Assembly: GCA_019694835.1 (NCBI GenBank)
Contig: JAIBBE010000066.1
Coordinates: 1-64,000, forward strand
Direction: 5' to 3'
DNA length: 64,000 nucleotides
Origin: Fimbriimonadaceae bacterium
GTDB lineage: Bacteria; Armatimonadota; Fimbriimonadia; Fimbriimonadales; Fimbriimonadaceae
Made by a program: the position numbers and the translations under genes. The notes under the pieces were generated by a model that had not been told where the DNA came from, did no database searches, and worked only from the letters and a program-made list of their open reading frames with translations. Shown here one piece after another: positions 42,015 through 50,968 of this stretch. Position 1 is the stretch's first letter. Every line of letters begins with the position of its first letter.

Positions 42015-42802
42015 AGACGACAAACCAGACAGGAGTCGTCTCCGTCGTCCTCCATCGCAAATGTTTCCACCAATTTCAGTGGTCGGAATCCGCGCCGAGC
42101 ACTTCGTTCTTCAGCTTCCAGACGTATTTGGCTGATTCGCTCTGGGCGCTGGAGTTCCTCCAGACTCTCCCGTGAAACCCAAGTAAAACGTTCACCTGTC
42201 TCAGGATCATACTTCTCGAAAGATTTTGCCTTCTCAAAGAGTTCGGGATGCTCTTCGCTCAAATTTGCCCACTCTTGACGCTGCTGAAAGAAGCAGAAAT
42301 AGCAACCAGATCTCGATCGCCATCGATAGTAGTCCGGAAGCCCCAGGCCACTTTCTAAGAGAATACGCTCGACTCCAGCACGATCAATGCCGTCGTCCTT
42401 AAACGGATACACGGGAATGATGTTCTCCTTTTTGGAAATGTAGCCACTCCGATTCTCATCCGCCCTGATGCCAATATAGCTGTAGACCAGACCATCTCCG
42501 ACGTACTTCTCGAATGGCTTTATCTTGAGCATTCTTGTGCACCATCGAGTTCTTGGATCAGGCAGGACGCCACGGTATAGCTCTAGGTAGTGTGCGAATG
42601 GACGCTCAGGATTTAGTCGGACAATTTTCCGATCTAGAAATGCTTCCAGCTTGTCTATGTATTCATACGTCTCAGATAACTCTTCACCGGTATCGCAAAA
42701 GATGTATTCCATCTCGGGAATCCGGCCCCTCATGTGGATTGCGAGAGCAGTGCTATCTTTTCCGCCAGATAGGGAAAGGATATGTCGAGGCGATTTGTTC
42801 AT
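42011..42802 (-). CDS. brxP: PAPS-reductase-like BrxP (DndC-related)
   Basis: A 263-residue PP-loop protein with SGGKDS at residues 12-17, the CDTGEE block, WCTRMLK and a C-terminal cysteine set (GCYFCFF and the end motif CLVC) that could bind an Fe-S cluster. DndC and IscS-dependent sulfurtransferases share this design: ATP activates a phosphate for sulfur transfer. A PAPS-reductase-like BrxP defines BREX type 4. The ATG at 42802 lies four bases after the ATPase stop. Expected partner: the cysteine desulfurase at 31483-32610. Confidence 0.9.
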   Translation of the reverse strand: MNKSPRHILSLSGGKDSTALAIHMRGRIPEMEYIFCDTGEELSETYEYIDKLEAFLDRKIVRLNPERPFAHYLELYRGVLPDPRTRWCTRMLKIKPFEKYVGDGLVYSYIGIRADENRSGYISKKENIIPVYPFKDDGIDRAGVERILLESGLGLPDYYRWRSRSGCYFCFFQQRQEWANLSEEHPELFEKAKSFEKYDPETGERFTWVSRESLEELQRPERISQIRLEAEERSARRGFRPLKLVETFAMEDDGDDSCLVCRL

Positions 42803-42806
42803 GGAT

Positions 42807-45800
42807 CTACTTTGCCTCCAGTGTCCGCAGCAACTCTCGAACCGATTCAATCATCGTCTGCCTGTCAACATCTTCGAAAGCCGTGAGAGTAGTATAGAGC
42901 TTGGAGGCAATTTGGCGTGCTTGCTGATTGACCTTGCGAGCGGATGAGCCAAGTTGGCGAAGCACCTCTTCCTTGATTTCCCCACATAGGGCCTTCGCAC
43001 GGGCCTCAAACAGCTCGCAATCTTGATCGGTCCACGACTCGACCGGACGCATTGCAACCAGCGCCAGTGCACCCGTTTCGGCACTCTCCACGTCTTCGAT
43101 GGCTAAGCGTGAACATAGCTCGCGCGCCCTAGGATCCTCAAGACGGTCCCGGATGTTGGCGGACAGACGCATCAACTCTGTAAATCCATATGTTGATGCT
43201 TCCAGACCGGCTTCATTTGCCAAGACGTAAGACGCCCACTTGCGAGTCGATGCCACAACTCCGTCAAGTTCCCTCAGAACCAGAGAAAGGCGAGTCACGA
43301 ACTCAGAAGCATTGTTCGGATCGTGTTCGCCAAGGGGTTCAAGCTCAAGTGCCGTGGGCAGGTCGTGGAAAAAGAACCGTTCAGGGGACCGGGCATCCAA
43401 CGCTGAAGAACGAGCTGCCCTCGCTCTCAAAGATACTTGCTGAGTCAACTTAGCGCGGGGAGGCAATCCGTCAATCGCCCGAATGACAAACTTCACCGCT
43501 GGCATGAGTGACGAAGGCTCCACTCCGAGGCGTCCGCAAACGTCGTCAAGGGCCAATTGCCGAGCTCCTGTCTGCCGACATCCGGCAATGGCAAAGAGCT
43601 CCGGCCGACGGATGAGCAGTTCCCAATGAGCGATGTTGGGCTCTGACACAAACGAACCCTCTCGGTAGAGTGCGACCTCTTTCTCGTGGCACATCATGAA
43701 TGCCAACAAGATGATTGGCAGGGGCCCCTCTACTGCGCCGAAGGGAGGCACCGCCAGCTGTTCAATCAACCGCGAAACCGTGATGGGCTCGGGAAAGGAA
43801 CCAAAAAGTGTCTTCGCGAGGTGATCCCATAGTGGCACCAAGTTGCAGGGGTCGGTATCGCGTGGTGCCCCAAAATGCCATTGCCCATCTGGTTGTTGCC
43901 TGTGGATGCCGGATTCAAGCAGCACTGACTCGTATATCGCTCGATCCGGGGGGTAGCCGTCGACATATCCGAGCCTGCTCTCAGACCGCCGAGTGAGCAT
44001 CCGCTCCAATAGATCCCGTCTCGCTGCCGCGGCTGCCGAGGAGAGTGAGCGTCGATTGATTAGTTCATTTCGAATACGGGGAGCCTGTACATAGCGATTG
44101 TCGCAAACAGTGCTGTAGAGTCTTGTAAGGTCTCGGCGGCTTGCTACGTTTTGCCTGCACCCCTTGTGATAGAAAATGCACCCATTCGGGCCAGTTGGGT
44201 CAAGGAGCCGATCTGCTTCGGAAGCCATTGCTGCTGACAAAGCGGCCCGCCTGGACGCCAGCTCTTCGCGAGCAACCCTATCTCCCCGCAGCTCGTGGCT
44301 TGACGCTTCCACCAAGGTGATCGCTTCTAGCTCTTCCGCCATTGCTCGAAAGTTTGGAGCTCGATGTGCAACAGCGACAATCACGTCGTCACGTCCCAGG
44401 TCTTGCGCCCATCGTTCGAACTTCTGCTGAGAACTTGACGATTGCCCAAAGCTGATCGCCAAAATGCAGTTCGTCTCATCAACCACTTCAGGCAACTCAA
44501 TGTGATCAGGGTCTGTCAGGATGACCGGTGCAAACCAACGCAAAGTCCCTGTTTCCTCGAAGTGGCGTTGGGCGATGCCTGCCCTCATTGAGCCAGTCTC
44601 CTTCAGCAACTTGGGGAGATTCGAGCGGCCGGCAACTTCGACCCTGGACTTCTCAAGGAGACTATCCAGGTCCACATCGCTGCCCTCCCAAAGAACCCAG
44701 GCTCCTAGGTGGCGGCGATGAACGACTGCCGATCGGCTCGCCAACCGATCAAGGGCAGGCTTCGCATCAGAGCCGAGGGCCAAAGAGATTGCCTCAGTGG
44801 TTGAAGTGAAGGGTGCAAATCGTCCCAATGCAGTTAGCATTGCCACGGTCCTCAAGACGTCGCGCTCATCTGCGTCGAATCCCGGCCTTGAGTGGAGCAG
44901 TTCCAGGGCAACGCGCCACCGTCGGGATGCACTGTGGGACCTGGCGCCATGCCCAATCCACTCCGAGACATGCTCAAACAAATCACAGAGTCTGATGAAT
45001 CGAGAATGCTCGTGAGACGTGAGGAGTCCCCGCTCAACAAGGAAAGCAAACAGTGATCGTTCGTTCTGCCCAAACCTTCGCATGAGGATTGGAATGGCCG
45101 CTACGACAACTGGATGAAGCGGCCAGCTCATGGCACATATTTCGACGAACCTGTCCAGATGCATCGACGCGGGCCAGATTCCCGGCAAGCCGCGAACAAG
45201 ATCCGCCGTGCGAGCCACCTCGTCTAGCTCAGGCGGTGCGCTGTTGATGGAGTCGGCAACGAGCTTGGCAAGTGTCTCTTCCGGCGGTAAGTAGGGGATA
45301 TCGCTAAATCGCCCCTGCACCTTGATCCACTCATTTCTTGCGGTTGTGTCGAGTCCCTCAGCGTAGCCGACGAACGACTGATGGAGAACTCCCACCACCA
45401 CCATTGGCGGTGTACTTCGATTCGCCGCCTCACCTAGTTCCTGGAGGACGTATGGGTCCCCGAGTCTCGGCTCGCTGAGCGCGTACTCGAGGGGCTTTCC
45501 CAGTTCATCGAGCACGAACAGAACACCATCGAACCCCTGAGCCTCGGCCGCCCTCGGCAGCTCGTCGAATGATAGGCCAACCGGTAGCCCGAACCTGATA
45601 CAACTTGCATCGATCGCGTCGCTGATCAGGTTCTTGATCGGTGCCGCAGTGCAAGTTGCTAATATCGGAAGGAAGCGTCTCTTCGGTTGACGATTCCTTG
45701 TTGCTGACTCTAGCCGGTCGAGCGCTCGCAACTGTCTGCTCTCGCTTCCGCACAACAAATCCGTGAGGAACAAGACCATCGCTGACTTACCGGTGCCAAA

Positions 45801-45983
45801 CGGGCCGGTGAGCGTAAACGCGCGAGTGGCAAACATCCCTTCCGTCGCGGCGAGGACTTTGCTGAGCGCTTCTACAGACGATGGGCTCAGGAGGTAATTC
45901 TCCGTTGGGTCCACGGAAAACCAGTCCGACTCAATTCGAACCGACCTCAGGATGCGTGGATCAAGCAGGCCCTTCTCGTTCAT
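42807..45983 (-). CDS. Large AAA+ ATPase, accessory to the BREX operon
   Basis: A 1058-residue ATPase with Walker A GPFGTGKS (60-67) and Walker B VLDELG (157-162). It is distinct in sequence from BrxC but of the same broad kind (large P-loop protein with a helical C-terminus). The start MNEKGLLD at 45983 overlaps the DUF4007 stop (ATGA); the frame reaches back to 46082 inside that gene. BREX type 4 as described has one BrxC; this would be a second large ATPase. DNA translocation or remodelling is inferred only from the fold class. Confidence 0.85.
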   Translation of the reverse strand: MNEKGLLDPRILRSVRIESDWFSVDPTENYLLSPSSVEALSKVLAATEGMFATRAFTLTGPFGTGKSAMVLFLTDLLCGSESRQLRALDRLESATRNRQPKRRFLPILATCTAAPIKNLISDAIDASCIRFGLPVGLSFDELPRAAEAQGFDGVLFVLDELGKPLEYALSEPRLGDPYVLQELGEAANRSTPPMVVVGVLHQSFVGYAEGLDTTARNEWIKVQGRFSDIPYLPPEETLAKLVADSINSAPPELDEVARTADLVRGLPGIWPASMHLDRFVEICAMSWPLHPVVVAAIPILMRRFGQNERSLFAFLVERGLLTSHEHSRFIRLCDLFEHVSEWIGHGARSHSASRRWRVALELLHSRPGFDADERDVLRTVAMLTALGRFAPFTSTTEAISLALGSDAKPALDRLASRSAVVHRRHLGAWVLWEGSDVDLDSLLEKSRVEVAGRSNLPKLLKETGSMRAGIAQRHFEETGTLRWFAPVILTDPDHIELPEVVDETNCILAISFGQSSSSQQKFERWAQDLGRDDVIVAVAHRAPNFRAMAEELEAITLVEASSHELRGDRVAREELASRRAALSAAMASEADRLLDPTGPNGCIFYHKGCRQNVASRRDLTRLYSTVCDNRYVQAPRIRNELINRRSLSSAAAAARRDLLERMLTRRSESRLGYVDGYPPDRAIYESVLLESGIHRQQPDGQWHFGAPRDTDPCNLVPLWDHLAKTLFGSFPEPITVSRLIEQLAVPPFGAVEGPLPIILLAFMMCHEKEVALYREGSFVSEPNIAHWELLIRRPELFAIAGCRQTGARQLALDDVCGRLGVEPSSLMPAVKFVIRAIDGLPPRAKLTQQVSLRARAARSSALDARSPERFFFHDLPTALELEPLGEHDPNNASEFVTRLSLVLRELDGVVASTRKWASYVLANEAGLEASTYGFTELMRLSANIRDRLEDPRARELCSRLAIEDVESAETGALALVAMRPVESWTDQDCELFEARAKALCGEIKEEVLRQLGSSARKVNQQARQIASKLYTTLTAFEDVDRQTMIESVRELLRTLEAK

Positions 45984-46888
45984 GACACTCCCAACATGTA
46001 ATATTCTTCCAGAAGCTCGAGATCGGAGACCGGTGGAACGAATCCGATTCTCCTGATCGGGCCATCTACGTTTACAATCCATCTCCTCGGGTTCAATCGT
46101 TCGAGACCACGCATGTGGGCGGCGACTGAATCTTCATCCAACTTGAATGCCTGTCCTGGGCTGCCGGGAAGGTAGGTTGCATCTGACAGGGAGCACTCTG
46201 AAGCCTCTTGCAACCTGAGAAACTGCACGAGTGCGAATCCGAAGACCTCGTCTGGTAGGGACCGCTTCGGACCAACATTGAACGAATACCTTTCACCGCC
46301 GCCGTGTGAAATGAGGCCCAGGTCTGTCAAAGGGCAGCTGAAATCTTCCTCCGATCCAGAGCTCCGGATGGTGACATAACACCTCACCAGCACGTCGGCG
46401 TCCCGCGACACTGTCGATTCTTCAACTTTCTGGCCCCCAGAGTGCGTCACCGCCAGCGACACCAAGTCCGACTTTCTGAACTCGTTCTCCTTGCTGTACA
46501 TGAAGGCGATCCGCCAGAGGCTCAGGCGTTCCAGATTCGTCACGAGCAGCCAGTGGATCAGCCAAAGAGTTGCGGCATCCTCCATGTAGGGATCGCTAGA
46601 TTCGCCGAAGATGACCTTGGCCACGGCGCTAGGTGCCAGTTGCCGAACTCGACTGGCACCTGCAACAGGTTTCTCCTCAAGCATCTGAGTTGCAAGGCAC
46701 CACGTGCGAATTGATCGCACCATGTTCTTGCCAACACCGAGCCGGACAACCGCGTCCTCAGCGTTGAAGGCGTTTGGGTCGCCGACCGCCAGCACGCCTT
46801 TTCGAATCCACCCAAGTCGAAACGGGAAGGACTCGTGTCCACCGAACGAGACCTTGGATGAAATATCAATGGCTGTTGATGTGATCAT
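45980..46888 (-). CDS. DUF4007 family protein, first gene of the defence operon
   Basis: A 302-residue DUF4007 protein with the classic FGGHESFPFRLGWIRKG block at 15-31, GVGKNMVRSIRTWC and DPYMEDAATLWLIHWLL. It heads the eleven-gene operon, with AGGGTGAG just before the ATG. It is only distantly similar to the second DUF4007 protein at 40756-41559. The two probably serve different complexes, or one is a regulator (inference). Confidence 0.85.
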   Translation of the reverse strand: MITSTAIDISSKVSFGGHESFPFRLGWIRKGVLAVGDPNAFNAEDAVVRLGVGKNMVRSIRTWCLATQMLEEKPVAGASRVRQLAPSAVAKVIFGESSDPYMEDAATLWLIHWLLVTNLERLSLWRIAFMYSKENEFRKSDLVSLAVTHSGGQKVEESTVSRDADVLVRCYVTIRSSGSEEDFSCPLTDLGLISHGGGERYSFNVGPKRSLPDEVFGFALVQFLRLQEASECSLSDATYLPGSPGQAFKLDEDSVAAHMRGLERLNPRRWIVNVDGPIRRIGFVPPVSDLELLEEYYMLGVS

Positions 46889-46965
46889 CGACTCACCCTA
46901 AGTGCTGGCTGCGTCACCTGTCCACCCTATTTCAGCTATTGCGAGTGGACTCAAAGACTACCTGA
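46889..46965 (-). promoter_or_regulatory. Probable promoter region of the BREX operon
   Basis: The only gap upstream of the eleven tightly packed genes. A TTGAGT hexamer with A/T-rich DNA 17 bases downstream is a weak sigma-70 candidate, and AGGGTGAG is the ribosome site. No strong operator palindrome was seen. Confidence 0.3.
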
Positions 46966-47119
46966 AGTATAGACGGGTTGGGACCTGCTGACCACACAAA
47001 TCAGGATCACGGGCCCTGGGACTTACGAGCGATGGCTTGCTTCTGAGCTCCGCCTCCCCTAAAAGATGAAGCCCTGAACTTCATCACTTCGCCATCAGGT
47101 CCATCTTCCCCCCTCGGAC

Positions 47120-47404
47120 TCAACCTGATTCGTCAATCGCCGCAACGGTACCCGTCACCGCCGACCTGAATACTGAGACGACGAAGATCTCATGTCCCGC
47201 CTTATGGGCAAGTTCAACCTCATTCCTGGTCATGATCATCAGCATCCGCCGGTCCCGCCGAACCCTTAACTTCGACCATGAGGACCTATCCGGCGGAAAG
47301 TCCAAGGCGCTCCCGAACGGAAGTGCGAGCAAGTCCGCACCCTCGACTTTGGTCTGGAGGTTGAGAATGGATTTTGACCTCTGAATTGGGTCACGACGAT
47401 GCAT
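47120..47404 (-). CDS. Hypothetical, DUF3883-like fragment
   Basis: A 94-residue product whose C-terminal half (MIMTRNEVELAHKAGHEIFVVSVF) resembles the strand-helix end of DUF3883 domains, often fused to defence ATPases and nucleases. A parent of normal size is missing, so this may be the remaining end of a larger gene. Weak similarity, judged by eye. Confidence 0.4.
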   Translation of the reverse strand: MHRRDPIQRSKSILNLQTKVEGADLLALPFGSALDFPPDRSSWSKLRVRRDRRMLMIMTRNEVELAHKAGHEIFVVSVFRSAVTGTVAAIDESG

Positions 47405-48143
47405 CTCTGTTCACCTTCTCACGGCTCCAACTATCGCTACAGCGCAACACGATCGTTCCGGGAGTTCGCACCCGCTCGTTTAGGGTATGTGAATGTCCAG
47501 CCTGACGTTGCGGCTCAGGCTACGACTCACCGAGCAAAAAATGAAAGGCGCCACGTCCAAGGACGGTCGTATCTGTCCACGTGATCGCTCGGTGTCATGC
47601 TGTAGCGCTGAAGCGGGATAGGATCAGGAGATCTGCCCAAGTTCTGCAATGAGATGGGTGAAATCATTCATGGACTGAGGTCTCGTCCTGGTGGAATCGC
47701 CCAAGTCATCTAATGACCTAAAGGCGACTCCTCCAGAAGCTCGGTGCGCCGGGGTCTCCGATGTCGGCAATCATAGCGCTACTCGATCCAGTCGCAGTTC
47801 CCCGGGTTCCCCCCACCTTCGTGTCGTCGGGCATAGATCCTTGGAGGCTGTCGTGTCGTCGAACGTTCTGATGAGGACCTAGTCATTCACATTGATCACC
47901 CCTGCGAAGCAAGATATTGGATGAGCGGTCCCCTTGTGCGGGTTGCATTCCAGGAAGTCGAAGTCGGCAGTTTTGAAGACCGGTGTGGCTGTTCAGAGAG
48001 TAGACGCTGAGGCGAAATCACTGACTAGCAAGGGAGAATTCCAAGTGCCCCAGAATCGGAAGGCTTCGTGGGAGGTCGCCTTTGTTGTGGCGGTGAAGGC
48101 GTTGAGAAACGAACGATTGAACCCACCGCATGTCGGCTCTTGA
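47405..48143. other. Non-coding or decayed stretch
   Basis: About 740 bases with no convincing intact gene. A plus-strand frame at 47934-48143 (VPQNRKASWEVAFVVAVKAL near its end) and short pieces around 47650 look like eroded coding DNA. This marks a boundary between the BREX operon and the next accessory genes. Confidence 0.45.
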
Positions 48144-48164
48144 CTGCGCGTTCCTGCTTCTGAA

Positions 48165-48344
48165 TTGGCTGGCACGGTTGCGATCACCGAAAGGAGATCG
48201 ATCGGAGATGACTTACGTCATCGTTGGGGCGGCATCAACGGTGTTGTCGTCGGGCTCACGGTCAAACGCAACTACTGCTCGAATACTGATTCTCATTGGC
48301 GCCTGAACGGCATGTACGAGGTCGATTTGGAAGACCAGCTCTGA
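48165..48344 (+). CDS. Possible small protein or gene remnant (59 aa)
   Basis: A plus-strand frame open from 48144, with a TTG at 48165, ends in a protein-like stretch: WGGINGVVVGLTVKRNYC followed by SHWRLNGMYEVDLEDQL. No ribosome site is seen. The compact, polar C-terminus suggests the end of an older gene. Confidence 0.3.
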   Translation: MAGTVAITERRSIGDDLRHRWGGINGVVVGLTVKRNYCSNTDSHWRLNGMYEVDLEDQL

Positions 48345-48397
48345 GTACCTAGCGTCCTGGTACCGCTGCATCGCTGCCAACCCATGTCATTTCATGC

Positions 48398-49092
48398 CTA
48401 CTCATCGGTCGCTCCGTACCCAAAGAACTCCACCAGGCCTTTCCCTTTAGGAGTGATCTTATAGCTGCGGGCGGTTTCGCCGATTTTTTCGGCCAAGCCC
48501 GCTTGCACTAGCTCACGCATAGTAGCCGCAATTTGGGTTGGGTCAAGCCTTGCCGTGCTGAGTGCCTTTGAGCTCGTACCTGATCGCCGAAGGCCGCAAG
48601 CTCGGCAAGTAGCATCTGAGTACGGGGCGTCAGCTGTGAATGGAGAAACTTTATATCATTGAAGTGCTTATGCGAAGTCTCCCCTCCGGAAAAGACTTTG
48701 AGAGCTTGCTCTTGAGCTGGGCTAAGGTGTAGCGGGTCTTCCGGTTGGCTTAAGGACTCGATCGTTTTTTGCGGCGGCCCGTACTCGGAATCGCCAACCT
48801 TGAGTCTAAAGTTCCTCAGCATGTAATCGAGGGCCTCTCGATGGCGGAAAATGACCAGTGAGACAATGAGCAAGACGATAGTTGGCCATGAAAGCAGCTT
48901 CTCAAGGAGCGAGTGGAACTCCTTCTCATTAACGGATGGCAGATTTAGAATCCACAACCAATGCCCGAGTAGACTGGCGGCACCGATCAGCATTGCCGCT
49001 AGCACGAAGACTACGATTAACTTTGAAAGCCAGCCCCATAGATGGGTGAGTTGCTCCCTCCAATGTGAGTCCCTCCAATGTTCTATCGCCAA
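48398..49092 (-). pseudogene. Frameshifted membrane protein with winged-helix C-terminus
   Basis: The first frame (49092 to about 48590) encodes an N-terminal segment with two membrane helices (LIVVFVLAAMLIGAASLLG and WPTIVLLIVSLVIF) and a cytoplasmic linker, then reads out of phase to a stop at 48508. From about 48580 a shifted frame continues as a good winged-helix domain: LDPTQIAATMRELVQAGLAEK and SYKITPKGKGLVEFFG, stopping at 48398. Joined, they give about 230 residues of a membrane-anchored helix-turn-helix protein. The break may be a true mutation, a sequencing error or recoding. Confidence 0.65.
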
Positions 49093-49185
49093 TGCGGTTG
49101 ACCTCCTAAACCAATCCGAGACTCCCGTTACCCGGTCACTTCAGGTGCTCTTTTTGAAATTGCCAAGTCGCCGCTCAGCGGGACA

Positions 49186-49407
49186 TTAAGTGAGGCCCTC
49201 CTCGCTTGCGGCGAAGATGTAACCCAGTTTTGATCGATAAGCGGGAGACAATTGCTCGCGCGCGGTGACGCGAACCTGCGAGATTTCAAGTGCCCCTCCA
49301 ACCGCTAAGCCTACTGCAGCACCCAGGACACTGCCAGTGGGACTTCCTGAGTGGGCTCCAGCGATGAAGTGCGGATTCGGATAATTGACGTAAACGGCGA
49401 GCATCAC
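49186..49407 (-). CDS. Hypothetical 73-aa glycine-rich protein
   Basis: A small protein with a Gly/Ala-rich hydrophobic centre (TGSVLGAAVGLAVGGALE), possibly one membrane segment. It follows the 49434 gene by 26 bases on the same strand. Function unknown. Confidence 0.45.
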   Translation of the reverse strand: MMLAVYVNYPNPHFIAGAHSGSPTGSVLGAAVGLAVGGALEISQVRVTAREQLSPAYRSKLGYIFAASEEGLT

Positions 49408-49433
49408 CGGAGGTTACCTTCGGTAGACTTCGC

Positions 49434-49970
49434 TCATTGGTAGCCTCTCCAGTACTTCTCAGCCTGCCAAAGCGGCTGGCCAGCGAGTGAGGAGCGCAGG
49501 TTCCTGATGATCCGCTCGTATTGGTCAGAGTCGAGGTTTGACCACCTGATCTTCATGGCCTGTTTCCACTCGCGGCGTAAACCTCCTACATCTTGCTCGG
49601 AAAGCTCTGCAAGCAATACAGCGTCGATCGGCGGATGCAGCGCCCTCACCCGGTCATGATCGTGATGTCCCCCACAGACATAGCTGGCCTTGAGATAGAT
49701 ATTGACCAGCTTGGCGGCTACGCCGTGGGTGAAGTCCAGGCCCTCAGCATTCGCGGCCTCGATGACTCGCAGCCGCCATTCGCGATGGGCTGCATCAATC
49801 TGGTCGGGCTCCGGAAGATGTTCGGTACCTTCGAGTAACCGATGCAATTCTGCACGTTCCAGGACGGCTTTGCCCTGCTGAACCGTAAAACGGCAACCGT
49901 TAACGCTCGCCGCTCTGCTGGCAGCCCAAGCGGCAAACCGGTGGCGGTGCTCGTCGATGGTGTAGCTCAT
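49434..49970 (-). CDS. Hypothetical 178-aa protein
   Basis: An unrecognised but clearly protein-like product. It contains a YVCGGHHDHDRVRALHPPID block that could bind a metal, and a C-terminal LWQAEKYWRGYQ. The start MSYTIDEHRHRF at 49970 follows GAGGACC. Similar small proteins occur in accessory regions, but I cannot assign a family. Confidence 0.65.
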   Translation of the reverse strand: MSYTIDEHRHRFAAWAASRAASVNGCRFTVQQGKAVLERAELHRLLEGTEHLPEPDQIDAAHREWRLRVIEAANAEGLDFTHGVAAKLVNIYLKASYVCGGHHDHDRVRALHPPIDAVLLAELSEQDVGGLRREWKQAMKIRWSNLDSDQYERIIRNLRSSLAGQPLWQAEKYWRGYQ

Positions 49971-50351
49971 GGTCCTCATCATATCCGGTCAGCCGCTCGG
50001 GATCAAACCCTCCGTCTGGCGGCAGCACCTCAGTTAGGAACGTCAGTGGGGCTCCCCGCCACACCCCAGCGTGTCCAGGTCTAAAGAATGCGGTCGGGCA
50101 AGAGTTGTCGGCACACTTCTGCCAGAGCCTGGTTGTCCACCGGCTTACAGGACATAACACGGCTGGTCGCCGAACGGCCTCTCGCCGGAGCCAAAGCAAG
50201 CAATACCTTACTAGTAAAAATACCAGAGATACTCAAACACTCAACCACTGAAACTTGCAAAACATCATGACTTGGCTGGTAGCTTGCAGGCGTCTGTTAG
50301 TGCAAGTGAACTTTGGAACTTGGCAAGATTCCGGACACCGAGGAAGTACAA
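49971..50351. other. Intergenic stretch between divergent genes
   Basis: Holds the divergent promoters of the 49970 and 50352 genes. A minus-strand frame (49900-50199) containing GVWRGAPLTFLTEVL could be a gene remnant but overlaps the start of a better gene. Nothing else is supported. Confidence 0.4.
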
Positions 50352-50966
50352 ATGTCGCGAGAACAAGAGGTCCTATCTTTCATCACAGCTCATCCAGGGT
50401 CAACTGAGCCCGAGGTTGCCCGCGGTGTGTGGGGCCCCGGAGGATATCAGCAACTCGCCAACGCAGTTGTACGACGCCTTGGCGATCGTGGCCTCGTCGA
50501 AAGAAGACGCGAGGGTGGAGTTTACCGGTGCTACGTCACTGGGCAACGACCTCCCGCCCCGCCCCCATCCCAGGGTGCTCTGCTTATCCATGAAGGTGCC
50601 CCACTGAGCGAGGACCAGATCAAACAGGTCTTGTGCCGACGCCTGGGCCAGGACGGCTGGACTTGCGAAGTGAAGATGGGTCAAGAGCGGGGAATCGACA
50701 TCGACGCACATCGAAGCGGCGCACGATGGATCATCGAAGCAAAAGGGCCGGGGTCGTTGCAGCCCATGCGCGTCAACTACTTCTTGGCCATTCTGGGAGA
50801 GACACTGCAACGCATGGACGACGCCAATGCGAGATACTCCATCGCGCTGCCAGACATACCTCAGTATCGGAGACTCTGGGAGCGACTACCCAAACTGGCA
50901 AAGGAGCGAACCCTGATTACGTGCATCTTCGTTGGGCCGAGGGGCGAAATCCAGGAGTACAGGTAG
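50352..50966 (+). CDS. Winged-helix protein with PD-(D/E)XK nuclease-like domain
   Basis: A 204-residue protein. Residues 1-65 form a winged helix (REQEVLSFITAHPGSTEPEV ending VERRREGGVYRCY). Residues 88-204 look like a restriction-type core with GIDIDA (Asp116/Asp118) and IIEAK (Glu129-x-Lys131), the order expected for PD-(D/E)XK enzymes. The start at 50352 follows AGGAAGTACAA. It is the first gene of a three-gene run with the EVE-like gene two bases on, suggesting a modification-dependent restriction or sensing unit (inference). Confidence 0.72.
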   Translation: MSREQEVLSFITAHPGSTEPEVARGVWGPGGYQQLANAVVRRLGDRGLVERRREGGVYRCYVTGQRPPAPPPSQGALLIHEGAPLSEDQIKQVLCRRLGQDGWTCEVKMGQERGIDIDAHRSGARWIIEAKGPGSLQPMRVNYFLAILGETLQRMDDANARYSIALPDIPQYRRLWERLPKLAKERTLITCIFVGPRGEIQEYR

Positions 50967-50968
50967 AG

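Noticed and set aside
30476..46888. Naming the system Dnd or Ssp
   Set aside because: No DndB, DndD, DndE, SspB or SspD-like genes were seen; PglZ, BrxC and BrxL place it with BREX.
49900..50199. Minus-strand frame overlapping the start of the 49970 gene
   Set aside because: Half of it is the out-of-frame reading of a better gene; at most a remnant.
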